Source: an uncultured Nitrospira sp. (GTDB lineage: Bacteria > Nitrospirota > Nitrospiria > Nitrospirales > Nitrospiraceae). From it: 37,681 bases of DNA. The stretch is from assembly GCA_902500755.1 (NCBI GenBank), contig CABVRV010000030.1:1-37681 (forward strand). Reading direction: 5' to 3'. The notes beneath the pieces were generated by a model, which was given only the letters and a program-made list of their open reading frames with translations, was not told the DNA's origin and did no database searches. The translations under genes and the position numbers were made by a program. Below are positions 17,449 through 26,054 of this stretch, piece after piece; the stretch's first letter is position 1, and each line of letters opens with the position of its first letter.

Positions 17449-18244
17449 ATCAGATTCCACCGTATCCGCTGCGCCGGTTGAGAGTGCGAGCAGGACGCTG
17501 CTGGTGACGTTTGTCGTCTGTCTGGTCTGCTCGGTCGTGGTCGCCGGCGCGGCGGTGCTCCTTCGACCGATTCAGGAGTCGAATCAGAAAGCCGATCTCA
17601 TCCGGAATGTGATTGCGGTCTCCGGCCTCCTCAAGGAGGGACTGACGGAAGAACAAGCGCTCAAACGGATTGACGCTCGCATGGTCGAACTGGCAACCGG
17701 TGACGAGGTGAAGGGGATCGATCCTGACACCTTTAATATCGTCAAGGCCGGAAAGGATCCCGCGATCTCCACCGAACTCACCCGCCGAGAGGATGTGGCG
17801 GGGATCAGGCGTGAACCGCGCTATCTGCCGGTCTATCGAATTGTCGACCCCAACGGCGGCTTGAAGAAATTGATTCTGCCGGTGTACGGCTACGGGCTCT
17901 GGTCCACCATGTACGGGTTTCTTGCGCTTGAGGAGGACTTGCGAACGGTTCAGGGCCTCCGCTTCTATCAGCATGCCGAGACCCCGGGGTTGGGAGGAGA
18001 GATCGACAATCCCAAGTGGCGGGCACAATGGACGGGAAAAGTCCTGTTTGACGATCAATGGAAGGTTCAGGTTGAAGTGACGAAGGTCGCGATCGACAGT
18101 TCCACCCCCGATTCGCAACACCAGGTCGACGCACTCGCCGGCGCCACCATCACCTCGCGGGGCGTGGAGAATTTGCTGAAATTCTGGCTGAGCGACAAAG
18201 GGTACGGGCCGTACCTTTCCCGTTTGCGTGACGAAAGGAGCTAA
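17435..18244 (+). CDS. nqrC: Na+-translocating NADH:quinone reductase subunit C
   Basis: Membrane-anchored subunit with the second covalent FMN, on the periplasmic side. It is 269 aa with one N-terminal transmembrane helix (about residues 21-44). The FMN-binding motif is [19 protein letters not shown], with T238 as the likely attachment residue, and the [18 protein letters not shown] segment is typical. GGAGG precedes the start inside nqrB. The adjacent apbE encodes the enzyme expected to attach its FMN. Confidence 0.97.
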   Translation: MSAPESDSTVSAAPVESASRTLLVTFVVCLVCSVVVAGAAVLLRPIQESNQKADLIRNVIAVSGLLKEGLTEEQALKRIDARMVELATGDEVKGIDPDTFNIVKAGKDPAISTELTRREDVAGIRREPRYLPVYRIVDPNGGLKKLILPVYGYGLWSTMYGFLALEEDLRTVQGLRFYQHAETPGLGGEIDNPKWRAQWTGKVLFDDQWKVQVEVTKVAIDSSTPDSQHQVDALAGATITSRGVENLLKFWLSDKGYGPYLSRLRDERS

Positions 18245-18249
18245 CTCGC

Positions 18250-18915
18250 ATGTCATACGAGCACCGAAAAATAATGTTCGACCCGATTGTCGACAATAAC
18301 CCGGTCATCCTGCAGGTCCTAGGGATTTGCTCGGCACTGGCCGTGACGTCGAAACTCTCAACGACGATCACGATGTGCATCGCGCTGACCGTCGTCACCG
18401 CCCTCTCCAATGCCGCCATCAGCGTGATCCGCAATCAGATCCCCAGCAGCATCCGCATCATCGTGCAGATGACCATTATTTCGTCGCTGGTCATCGTGAC
18501 CGATCAGTTCATCAAAGCCTATGCGTTCACCATCAGCAAGGACCTGTCGGTCTTCGTTGGGTTGATTATCACCAATTGTATCGTCATGGGACGCGCCGAA
18601 GCCTATGCGATGAAACATCCTCCCCTCCCGAGCTTCCTCGATGGACTCGGCAACGGCCTCGGCTATAGCGCACTGTTACTGGTGGTCGGGACCGTGCGCG
18701 AGCTCTTGGGATCCGGTTCCCTGTTCGGGTACCCGATCCTCCTTCTTGAACGGGATGGCGGGTGGTATGTGCCAAACGGCTTGTTGCTCCTGCCACCGAG
18801 TGCATTTTTCCTGATCGGCATGATCATTTGGGTGGTGCGCTCCTGGAAGCCGGCACAAGTCGAGGAACCTGAATACCGGATCTATCACGCGCCTCGTCCC
18901 GAGGTGGCCTCATGA
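18250..18915 (+). CDS. nqrD: Na+-translocating NADH:quinone reductase subunit D
   Basis: Six-helix integral membrane subunit, 221 aa. C27 (LGICSAL) and C110 ([12 protein letters not shown]) are the conserved cysteines that, with two in NqrE, hold the intramembrane 2Fe-2S cluster. AGGAG lies upstream, overlapping the end of nqrC. The stop overlaps the nqrE start by 4 bp (ATGA). Confidence 0.97.
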   Translation: MSYEHRKIMFDPIVDNNPVILQVLGICSALAVTSKLSTTITMCIALTVVTALSNAAISVIRNQIPSSIRIIVQMTIISSLVIVTDQFIKAYAFTISKDLSVFVGLIITNCIVMGRAEAYAMKHPPLPSFLDGLGNGLGYSALLLVVGTVRELLGSGSLFGYPILLLERDGGWYVPNGLLLLPPSAFFLIGMIIWVVRSWKPAQVEEPEYRIYHAPRPEVAS

Positions 18916-19520
18916 TTGACTTGATCAATCTGTTTATCAAAGCGGTCTTCGTCGAGAATCTTGCGCTGACGTTTTTTCTCGGCATGTGCACGTTTCTTGC
19001 CGTCTCAAAACAAATCGGCACGGCGCTCGGACTCGGCATTGCGGTGGTCGTCGTCCAGAGTCTGACCATCCCGATCAATAATCTGATCTACCAGTTTCTG
19101 ATCCGGGATGGCGCGTTGGCATGGGCGGGGCTCTCTGAGATGAGTCTGAGTTTCCTAGGACTTATCAGCTACATCAGCGTCATTGCGGCTGTCGTACAAG
19201 TACTGGAAATGTTTCTCGACCGATACGTCCCGTCACTGTACAACTCGTTGGGAATCTTTCTGCCGCTGATTACCGTCAACTGCGCCATTCTCGGAGGCTG
19301 TCTGTTTATGGTCGAACGTGACTATACCTTTAGTGAGAGCGTGACTTATGGTGTGGGGTCCGGTGTCGGGTGGGCGCTCGCGATCGTGGCAATGGCAGGG
19401 GTGCGTGAGAAGCTCAAGTATTCGGACATCCCCGCTGGTTTGCAGGGGCTGGGCGTCGCATTCATCACCGCGGGGTTGATGGCCCTCGGATTCATGGCCT
19501 TTTCTGGAATTCAACTCTAA
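18912..19520 (+). CDS. nqrE: Na+-translocating NADH:quinone reductase subunit E
   Basis: Integral membrane subunit homologous to NqrD in inverted topology, 202 aa. C26 ([12 protein letters not shown]) and C124 ([10 protein letters not shown]) complete the cluster-binding set with NqrD. The [20 protein letters not shown] segment is typical. It is coupled to nqrD by a 4-bp overlap and followed by nqrF after 20 bp. Confidence 0.97.
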   Translation: MIDLINLFIKAVFVENLALTFFLGMCTFLAVSKQIGTALGLGIAVVVVQSLTIPINNLIYQFLIRDGALAWAGLSEMSLSFLGLISYISVIAAVVQVLEMFLDRYVPSLYNSLGIFLPLITVNCAILGGCLFMVERDYTFSESVTYGVGSGVGWALAIVAMAGVREKLKYSDIPAGLQGLGVAFITAGLMALGFMAFSGIQL

Positions 19521-19540
19521 GTCCTGATGAGAGGCCGCGT

Positions 19541-20761
19541 ATGATCGAGATCATGCTGGGAGTCGGTTTTTTCACCGGAATTGTCCTCATTCTGGCCGTC
19601 CTCATTCTGAGTGCGCGATCGAAACTGGTGGCCAGCGGCAACGTCACGATCACGATCAACGACAAGAAATTTATCGAGACGCCGATCGGCGGCAAGCTGC
19701 TCGGGGCCCTTGGCGATGCCAAGATTTTTGTCAGTTCCGCCTGCGGCGGCGGCGGTACGTGTGGCGTGTGTCGGGTCAAGGTCTTCGAAGGGGGTGGGGT
19801 CATTCTGCCGACAGAAACCGCTCACATCACCAAGCGTGAAGCGCGCGAGGGCTACCGTCTCTCCTGTCAGGTGGCGGTCAAGCAGAACATGAAGATCGAG
19901 ATTCCAGATGAGGTGTTCGGGGTCAAGAAATGGGAATGTACCGTCCGCTCCAACCACAATGTGGCCACCTTCATCAAAGAACTGGTACTCGAGCTTCCCG
20001 AGGATGAATATGTCGATTTCCGTGCCGGGGGGTACATCCAGATTTTCTGCCCTCCGTATGAGCAATCGTTCAAGGATTTTGACATCGAAGAAAAATTTCG
20101 CAACGATTGGGACCGGCTGAACCTCTGGGAACTTGTGTCCAAGGTCAATGAGCCCCTCGAGCGCGCCTACTCCATGGCCAATTACCCTGAGGAACGTGGC
20201 ACCATTATGCTCAATATTCGCATTGCCACGCCCCCGCCGCGCACGCAAAATGTCCCTCCAGGTAAAATGTCATCCTACCTGTTCGGACTGAAACCGGGGG
20301 ACATGGTCACTATCTCCGGACCGTTCGGCGAGTTCTTTGCGCGTGACACCCGCAACGAGATGGTGTTTATCGGCGGTGGCGCCGGGATGGCGCCCATGCG
20401 GTCGCACATTTTCGATCAGCTGAGCCGCCTTAAGACCACACGCAAGATGTCCTTCTGGTACGGGGCTCGATCGAAGCGCGAGATGTTCTATGTCGACGAT
20501 TTCGACAAGCTGGCCGCAGCGCACGACAACTTTGAGTGGCATGTCGCCCTGTCCGACCCGATCCCAGAGGACGAGTGGAGCGGCTATACCGGTTTCATCC
20601 ATAGCGTACTCTATAATGAGTATCTGAAAACCCATCCGGCGCCCGAGGACTGTGAGTACTACCTCTGCGGACCGCCGATGATGAATACCGCCGTGATCAA
20701 GATGCTGTTGGATCTGGGTGTCGAGCGGGACAACATCATGCTCGACGACTTCGGAGGATGA
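19541..20761 (+). CDS. nqrF: Na+-translocating NADH:quinone reductase subunit F
   Basis: NADH-oxidising entry subunit, 406 aa. It has one N-terminal transmembrane helix (about residues 5-25), then a 2Fe-2S ferredoxin domain with C68, C74, C77 and C109 ([13 protein letters not shown] and LSCQV). A ferredoxin-NADP reductase-like module follows, with the FAD motif RAYSMANYP, the NADH-binding [12 protein letters not shown] and YLCGPPMM. The ending LDDFGG is conserved in the family. The start has a GAGAGG site. apbE follows after 6 bp. Confidence 0.98.
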   Translation: MIEIMLGVGFFTGIVLILAVLILSARSKLVASGNVTITINDKKFIETPIGGKLLGALGDAKIFVSSACGGGGTCGVCRVKVFEGGGVILPTETAHITKREAREGYRLSCQVAVKQNMKIEIPDEVFGVKKWECTVRSNHNVATFIKELVLELPEDEYVDFRAGGYIQIFCPPYEQSFKDFDIEEKFRNDWDRLNLWELVSKVNEPLERAYSMANYPEERGTIMLNIRIATPPPRTQNVPPGKMSSYLFGLKPGDMVTISGPFGEFFARDTRNEMVFIGGGAGMAPMRSHIFDQLSRLKTTRKMSFWYGARSKREMFYVDDFDKLAAAHDNFEWHVALSDPIPEDEWSGYTGFIHSVLYNEYLKTHPAPEDCEYYLCGPPMMNTAVIKMLLDLGVERDNIMLDDFGG

Positions 20762-20767
20762 GCTTCC

Positions 20768-21823
20768 ATGCATCCCTCCATTCTGCGCCCCCGTGCGCTG
20801 GTTGCCTTGATCGTTCTGCTGGCTGCCGGTGCCGGCTTCAGCTTGCTGCGTCCTGAGCCGCCTGTCGCAGAGTTGCACATGAGTGGTCGCACTATGGGAA
20901 CCACTTATAACGTGAAATACCGCCCCACCCAGACCACTCCGACGCTGAAGGCACTGCAGGTCGAAGTTGACGCCTTGCTGGCTGAGATCAATCACACCAT
21001 GTCCACCTACGACCCGGAATCGGAACTCTCGCGCTTTAACCGTCTGCGCACCACAGACTGGGTGTCCGCATCCGCTCCGCTCCGTGACGTGCTCAAAGCC
21101 GCGCTGGAGATCGGAGCCCAGAGTGAAGGGGCGTTTGACATCACGGTTGGCCCCCTGGTCAATCTCTGGGGCTTCGGCCCCGAGGTTCATCCGGACCGCA
21201 TCCCGCTTGAACGCGACATTGCCGCTGCACGCAGGCGCAGCGGACTTGATAAAATTACACTCAGTGAGACTCAACCGGCGATACGCAAGCATCATCCTCA
21301 TGTCTTCCTGGATCTTTCCGGAATTGCCAAGGGGTATGGTGTGGACCGGGTTGCGGAACTCATGACCGCGCACGGCATTAAACATTTTATGGTTGAGATC
21401 GGTGGTGAGATTCGCGTACGCGGCTTCAAGGATCACGAGACACCCTGGCGGATCGCGATTGAGAAGCCGTTGTCGGGTGAACGCTCGGTGCACACGATGC
21501 TGGCGCTCAGCGACATCGCCCTCGCCACTTCGGGCAATTATCGGAACTTTTTTGAAATCGCCGGGCGACGCTATTCCCATACCATCGATCCGACCACCGG
21601 CTGGCCGGTCGATAATCATCTGGTGTCGGTGACCGTGCTGGCGGAGACCAGCATGCGAGCCGATGCCTGGGCCACCGCGTTTCAGGTGTTGGGGCCTGAG
21701 CGCGGCATGGCCATCGCTGAACGGTTCAGTCTTCCCGTCCTCTTCGTCGTCGAACGGGATGGACACTTTGAGGAGCGCGTCTGTTGCGCTTTCCAACGGT
21801 ACCGGAAACAGGAGCTGTCATGA
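20768..21823 (+). CDS. apbE: FAD:protein FMN transferase
   Basis: Attaches FMN from FAD to threonines of NqrB and NqrC. The protein is 351 aa. Landmarks are MSGRTMGTTYNVKY, STYDPESELSRFN, AFDITVGPLVNLWGFG, FLDLSGIAKGYGVDRV, GGEIRVRG, and SHTIDPTTGWPV with SMRADAWATAF. The N-terminal hydrophobic segment (about residues 10-27) lacks a lipobox cysteine, so it is either a membrane anchor or cleaved by signal peptidase I, unlike many lipoprotein ApbEs. A GGAGGATG site lies at the nqrF end. Its stop overlaps nqrM (ATGA). Confidence 0.97.
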   Translation: MHPSILRPRALVALIVLLAAGAGFSLLRPEPPVAELHMSGRTMGTTYNVKYRPTQTTPTLKALQVEVDALLAEINHTMSTYDPESELSRFNRLRTTDWVSASAPLRDVLKAALEIGAQSEGAFDITVGPLVNLWGFGPEVHPDRIPLERDIAAARRRSGLDKITLSETQPAIRKHHPHVFLDLSGIAKGYGVDRVAELMTAHGIKHFMVEIGGEIRVRGFKDHETPWRIAIEKPLSGERSVHTMLALSDIALATSGNYRNFFEIAGRRYSHTIDPTTGWPVDNHLVSVTVLAETSMRADAWATAFQVLGPERGMAIAERFSLPVLFVVERDGHFEERVCCAFQRYRKQELS

Positions 21824-22014
21824 CCATTTTCCTGGTGACCTTTCTTGTCATGGGTATTGCGATCCTGGCGATGGCGGTGGGTGTCCTGCTCGGTCGCCGT
21901 CCGATCGGGGGCAGTTGTGGCGGTCTTGAACGCCTTGGTCTGGAATGCGATGCCGGCTGCGACAAGCCCTGCCCTGAACGTCTTGCCCGTATGCAGTCTC
22001 ACCGCAGAGAATAG
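21820..22014 (+). CDS. nqrM: NQR maturation protein NqrM (DUF539)
   Basis: A 64-aa protein with one N-terminal transmembrane helix (FLVTFLVMGIAILAMAVGVL) followed by GRRPIGGSCGGLERLGLEC. Four cysteines (C33, C43, C47, C51) match the NqrM/DUF539 family, needed in Vibrio for NQR maturation, probably iron delivery to the NqrD/NqrE cluster. The ATG at 21820 overlaps the apbE stop and has GGAG upstream; the longer frame from 21784 is not supported. It is the last gene of the operon. Confidence 0.95.
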   Translation: MTIFLVTFLVMGIAILAMAVGVLLGRRPIGGSCGGLERLGLECDAGCDKPCPERLARMQSHRRE

Positions 22015-22326
22015 CGGTAAGAGTGGGCATGATGGAGAGCGTCATAAACTTGAGAAGGCACGGTGCTTCCTGCTGGAACCTCGGATACCAATCATGAAAC
22101 GCGGCGGCTTTTGACGGCCCTCCGAAAATTCTCCACAACGCCGCGATGCAGGCCCTCGGAAGCTACTAGTACAAGGTTGCACGTACAAGGAGCCTGTGAG
22201 TCTGCGTGGGCTCAAACGGTACGGCAAGAAGAGCGGCGGTCTCAACGTGAGAATTCTGTGAAAGAGCGAGGTGGTGCGCCCCATTTCCTCCACACGCTCC
22301 CACAGGCTTCCCGCGCGCTTGGCACG
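22015..22326. other. Intergenic region between convergent nqrM and ppa
   Basis: 312 bp without a credible gene. It contains the right copy of the 19-bp repeat and two copies of GTACAAGG 14 bp apart (22169-22176 and 22183-22190). I recognise no terminator or RNA. Decayed mobile DNA or a dispersed intergenic repeat is plausible but not proven. Confidence 0.5.
22237..22255 (+). repeat. 19-bp direct repeat, right copy
   Basis: Identical to 14389-14407 over 19 bases; bases on either side differ. It lies 222 bp after the nqrM stop and about 70 bp past the end of ppa. Confidence 0.7.
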
Positions 22327-23049
22327 CTACAGTTTCTTCGGCCATAAGGAACTCAGCTCCGGATACTTCGCACAATAGTCGGCGTGTCCGGCTCGGATGA
22401 CTTTCTGCGCTTCCTCTCGTCCGTACACGCTGGTGATCTTCACTTTATGGTGAGTCGACCCGGGCGCACTCTTATAGGTCAGAAAATAATGTTGGAGGCG
22501 ATCCAGGAGGGCTGCCGGACATTGTGCAACGTCCGTGAAGTTCCCGTACACGGCGTCGTCCCGCATCACGGCGATGATCTTGTCGTCGGCCTCACCGCCG
22601 TCGGCCAGGCTCAACCCGCCGATCGGCAGCGCCGTCAGGAGGATGTCGCTATGAGGAATGCTCTTCTCCGACAACACACAGATGTCCAAGGGATCCCCGT
22701 CCCCGACCATGTCCTTGCGGCGGGCTCGCTTGGCAAAGATGTCGGCGACCTGGCAGCCGGAGTACGTCTGCGGAATGAGACCATAGTAGACCGGGCAATG
22801 GTTGGAAAATCGCTGCGGTCGGTCCACCTTGAGAAAGCCACTGCTCTTGTCCACCTCGTACTTAACCGTGTCGGTGGGGACGATTTCGATGTAGGCCGTG
22901 ACCACGTCCGGGGCTTCCTCCCCGATGGACACGCCGTGCCACGGATGTGCCTTGAACATCAGTCCGAGCAGGCGCTGAAAGGGATCGCTTCCTCCGCGTC
23001 GCTCAACGGCCTGGTCCATGTCTTCTCGCCTTCCCTTCTTCTCCTTCAT
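22327..23049 (-). CDS. ppa: Family I inorganic pyrophosphatase
   Basis: Hydrolyses pyrophosphate in the cytoplasm. The family signature is D117-G-D119-P-L-D122 (GDGDPLDICVL), the metal-binding Asp set. Substrate-site segments IEIVPTDTVKYEVDK, GFLKVDR and PVYYGLIPQTYSG are present, and DGGEADDKIIAV follows. At 240 aa it is longer than the E. coli enzyme (~176 aa), mainly by an N-terminal ~50-residue extension and a C-terminal helix region. GGAGG lies before the ATG. It stands alone. Confidence 0.95.
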   Translation of the reverse strand: MKEKKGRREDMDQAVERRGGSDPFQRLLGLMFKAHPWHGVSIGEEAPDVVTAYIEIVPTDTVKYEVDKSSGFLKVDRPQRFSNHCPVYYGLIPQTYSGCQVADIFAKRARRKDMVGDGDPLDICVLSEKSIPHSDILLTALPIGGLSLADGGEADDKIIAVMRDDAVYGNFTDVAQCPAALLDRLQHYFLTYKSAPGSTHHKVKITSVYGREEAQKVIRAGHADYCAKYPELSSLWPKKL

Positions 23050-23261
23050 ATCTCCTCCGCGTATCTGCCGACCAACATTCCTCCGCCCCCTGCGGCTCCT
23101 CTGAATCAGGCCCCAGTATCTCTCAGGCGTTCGAGAGGGGCAATGGGTGATTGAAGGTCTCGCACACTATTGCGTTCAAGCACGCAGGAACGTAACAAGG
23201 GGTTGGAAGGCCTACGTCGATCCGACGCAAGACTTCCCCCCTTTCTGTCGCTCTCTATCCG

Positions 23262-24905
23262 TTAAAACCTGGATGCCGTCAGCGTCACATCGGTGTCTGG
23301 CCATGCTCGGCGGAAGCGTGCATCCGCTGCGTCCGCCTCAGTGTTCTTCCCCTGCGCCCGGAGTGCTTGTGCGAGGCCGAACAGGGACCAGCCGTTCTCC
23401 GGGAAGCGTCGGAGGTCTTCGCGATACATCTTTTCGGCTTCTGCATTTTGTCCCGCTTTCACCAGCGCGGCGCCGAGCGAATGCCGTATCGGGTAATACC
23501 ACTTGGGCGGTTCGAAGTAGAGTCCTCCGTCTTCGATCTTGGCAGCCTCCCGGAAGTGGGTGATGCCGGCGTCGAGGTCGCCGCGGCGAGTCGCGATCTC
23601 GCCGGACAGCGCATGCACGGCAATCGAGAGCGCGGTCTTGCCCTCGGCGCCTTCAGGCGTCGCAGCCTCTGTCGCAGCCACCGTGTCGAACGCGGCTTGC
23701 GCCTCAGCCCACTCTTCTTTGGCGGCATGCGCCACCCCGCGGGCGTAGTAGGCCATGGCGTACGACAAGCGGATGTCTTCAGGCGGAAGCGGTGCGGCCA
23801 GCACCTCGTCCCATTTGCCGAACGTCGTGAGCGTGAGCGCGTGGTACGGCAGCATTTCTTGAAGGAGCCCGACTTGGCGCGCGGCCTCCAGGTTCACCTT
23901 GGAGGTGAGTGTACTAGCCGCTTTGATTGCCTGCGCACTGCGGCCCGCCATGGTGGAAGCGAAGGCGAGAAAGTGGATGTTGTGCGGGTAGTACGCAAGG
24001 GGATAGACGCCCATCGGGTGTTGATCTTCGATGAATTCCTCGTCGGTGTGGATGGCATGGTGGTTGGCCTGCACGGCGTCGTTCCACCGTCCAACGCGGA
24101 TGTAGATGTGCGAGGGCATGTGGACCATGTGCCCTTCTCCCGGCATGAGCCGAGCGAGACGTTCGGCGCACGGCACTGCGGCCTTCGGATTCACCGCTTC
24201 GACCGCGTGGATGTAGTAATGACACGCGCCGGGATGATGAGGGTTGCGCGTGAGGACTCCCTCGAGCTGGCGTACGATGTCCTTGGTTTCGGGGTAGGGA
24301 GTGCCGTCGGGTCGCCAGTAGTTCCACGGGCGGAGGTCCATCAGTGATTCGGCATACAGGGTCGCGGCGTCGAGGTCCTTGGGATAGGTCTTGGCGACCT
24401 TTCCCATCGTGCGCGAATACAATCTGTCCAACCGGGTACGATCGGCGGGTGGGTCCGCTTCATAGCGCTGCGCGAGCGCCTCGATGTACGCGCGCTCAGA
24501 CGCCGTGGCGTGGGACTTGAGCGCCAGTGCTTTCTGCACCGCCGCGTAAGCGGCGACTCCGCTCGCCTGGTCCATGGGAGCGTTGACGTGCGGCCCGTAG
24601 GCGAGCGCGATTCCCCAGTAGCACATGGCGCAGGTGGGATCGAGCTCTGCGGCGCGGCTGAATGAGCGAATCGCTTCCGCATGGTTGAAGCCGTAGACAA
24701 GTCGCAGGCCCTGGTCGAAGTATTGCTGTGCGGCCGGGACTCGAGTGGAGATGCGTTTGTGGTGGGAGCCGAGGTCTGTGTAGAGAGGGACCGTATCGGA
24801 AGGACTCGGCGGCCTAGGCACAACCGTCGATTCTGCGGCCGAACCGGGAGCGGCGTAGGTGAGCAAAGCAGCCGCGGCGATTCCGAGGATGTGGGCGGAA
24901 TTCAT
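23262..24905 (-). CDS. Secreted tetratricopeptide-repeat protein, function unknown
   Basis: The 547-aa product begins MNSAHILGIAAAALLTYAAP with a signal peptide ending near GSAAES, so it is exported. TPR-like helical pairs are recognisable at FDQGLRLVYGFNHAEAIRSF, AVQANHHAIHTDEE, YYARGVAHAAKEEWAEAQAA and HSLGAALVKAGQNAEAEKMY. A CAMCYWGIALAYGPHVN segment contains a CxxC without a following His, so it is not a c-type haem site. AAGGAGG precedes this ATG; a second ATG at 24950, in frame and with its own AAGGAGG, would add 15 basic and hydrophobic residues. The gene is apparently monocistronic. Confidence 0.85.
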   Translation of the reverse strand: MNSAHILGIAAAALLTYAAPGSAAESTVVPRPPSPSDTVPLYTDLGSHHKRISTRVPAAQQYFDQGLRLVYGFNHAEAIRSFSRAAELDPTCAMCYWGIALAYGPHVNAPMDQASGVAAYAAVQKALALKSHATASERAYIEALAQRYEADPPADRTRLDRLYSRTMGKVAKTYPKDLDAATLYAESLMDLRPWNYWRPDGTPYPETKDIVRQLEGVLTRNPHHPGACHYYIHAVEAVNPKAAVPCAERLARLMPGEGHMVHMPSHIYIRVGRWNDAVQANHHAIHTDEEFIEDQHPMGVYPLAYYPHNIHFLAFASTMAGRSAQAIKAASTLTSKVNLEAARQVGLLQEMLPYHALTLTTFGKWDEVLAAPLPPEDIRLSYAMAYYARGVAHAAKEEWAEAQAAFDTVAATEAATPEGAEGKTALSIAVHALSGEIATRRGDLDAGITHFREAAKIEDGGLYFEPPKWYYPIRHSLGAALVKAGQNAEAEKMYREDLRRFPENGWSLFGLAQALRAQGKNTEADAADARFRRAWPDTDVTLTASRF

Positions 24906-24980
24906 GGTCCACCTCCTTCCAGTCAACGCAAGCAACCGTGATAGTCTCATGGTAACCTCCTTCGCATGGTATACGACCGA

Positions 24981-24986
24981 ATTATA
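24981..24986 (-). promoter_or_regulatory. Candidate -10 box for the TPR gene
   Basis: TATAAT on the minus strand, 31-76 bp upstream of the two possible start codons. No good -35 hexamer is seen at 16-18 bp, so the call is tentative. Confidence 0.3.
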
Positions 24987-25034
24987 TTCGCTTTTACATC
25001 ACGCTGTTGTACGCAAGATAACGTGAGTCTTCCG

Positions 25035-25853
25035 TCACGTCCGAATACCAACAACTTCGAGATATTCCGCAAAGACAATGGTGTTGTCCGTCCCGCTTCG
25101 GTTGTGCGCAGCCCAGAGTGTTTCGAGCTCTTGCCTCAATTGCGCTTGTGCTTCGGCATTCAGCGACGCGAATGCTCTGTTCGTCGGTCCGTAATGCAGT
25201 CGAAAGAATTCTACGACCTCCGTGGGTGAAAATGGATAGTCGAAGAGGTACTGCCGTCTCGTGAGGTTGAGTTCTGAGGTTCCATGGCCAAGTCGCTCAC
25301 GGACGGTGGCTTCATCACCCCACAAAACCGGCGCAGGCATCCCGGACGGTGCGATGAACTTCGAAACGGCCTTGAACATCTGCCCAACAAACCCCTGGGG
25401 CGTCCAATTGGCCATGGCGATAGTGCCTCCCGGTACGCACACACGAAGCAATTCTTGAGCAACCAGCTGAGGCTGCGGGGCGAACATCGCGCCGATTAGC
25501 GTCACCACGACGTCAAAGCTCGCATCATCGAACGGCAGTATCTCGGCATCAGCCTCCTCGAAATGAGCGCTCAGTCCTTCCGCCTGTGCGCGTGCCCGTG
25601 CCCGGTCCACTAAGTTACCCGCGATATCCACGCCGGTCACCTCAATGCCGTCTTTGGCCGCCATCAGCGCCAGTTGACCGGACCCACAGGCGACATCAAG
25701 CAATTGGCATCCTGGGGCGATGTTGAGCCGTTCATAAAACTCGCGCGCACCACCTTCCATGAATCGCGAGAAACGATCATAGTCTCCCGCCGTCCAGATC
25801 GATTTGAGCCGAGCCTTTATACCGTCCATTTCTTCAACCGGTGCACTTGTCAT
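25035..25853 (-). CDS. Class I SAM-dependent methyltransferase (UbiE/COG2226-like)
   Basis: The 272-aa protein has the SAM-binding motif I CQLLDVACGSGQLAL, an acidic loop GIEVTGVDIAGNLV, motif ADAEILPFDDASFDVVV and the post-motif LRVCVPGGTIAMANWTPQGF. This is the Methyltransf_11/UbiE-like arrangement. The C-terminal domain is helical and probably binds the substrate, which is unknown. GGAGG precedes the ATG. It is divergent from the AraC-family gene, with a 201-bp shared regulatory region, so the regulator may control it. Confidence 0.9.
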   Translation of the reverse strand: MTSAPVEEMDGIKARLKSIWTAGDYDRFSRFMEGGAREFYERLNIAPGCQLLDVACGSGQLALMAAKDGIEVTGVDIAGNLVDRARARAQAEGLSAHFEEADAEILPFDDASFDVVVTLIGAMFAPQPQLVAQELLRVCVPGGTIAMANWTPQGFVGQMFKAVSKFIAPSGMPAPVLWGDEATVRERLGHGTSELNLTRRQYLFDYPFSPTEVVEFFRLHYGPTNRAFASLNAEAQAQLRQELETLWAAHNRSGTDNTIVFAEYLEVVGIRT

Positions 25854-25948
25854 GATGTCCTCCTCCCTTTCATTGTTGCAGATCTACGGTGCCGTCTCTG
25901 CGCCGTGCTGTTTCTGTTTGCACTATACGAGAGAAGCGTGACGGCGTC

Positions 25949-26016
25949 TTATCAGCGCGTCTAGCTCTCTTATCAGGAGAATGCTAAGCTGCAGGTCGTT
26001 TATCCGGGCGTCCAGC
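25949..26016. promoter_or_regulatory. Three TTATC-containing repeats, candidate AraC-family operator
   Basis: TTATCAGCGCGTCTAGC (25949-25965) and TTATCCGGGCGTCCAGC (26000-26016) match at 14 of 17 bases. A third TTATCAG lies at 25970-25976. Their starts are 21 and 30 bp apart, roughly two and three helical turns. Direct repeats in phase on the DNA are usual for AraC-family binding sites, and the araC-like gene starts 38 bp downstream. Confidence 0.4.
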
Positions 26017-26054
26017 CGGTTTAGCCGAGCAGCCTCGTTGCGGAGATCCATCGG

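Noticed and set aside
17450-18256. 268-codon minus-strand frame opposite nqrC
   Set aside because: Antisense shadow of nqrC; no ribosome-binding site or family similarity.
20270-21796. 508-codon open frame on the minus strand opposite nqrF and apbE
   Set aside because: It lies wholly antisense to two clearly coding genes, has no recognisable motif, and reflects the GC-rich codon pattern of the plus strand.
22384-23154. 256-codon plus-strand frame opposite ppa
   Set aside because: Shadow of the pyrophosphatase gene; composition is that of antisense translation.
23367-24347. 326-codon plus-strand frame opposite the TPR gene
   Set aside because: Shadow; the minus-strand frame has strong ribosome-binding sites, a signal peptide and TPR motifs.
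24591-24641. CxxC in the TPR protein as a c-type haem site
   Set aside because: The sequence is CAMCY, lacking the His required for a CxxCH haem attachment motif.
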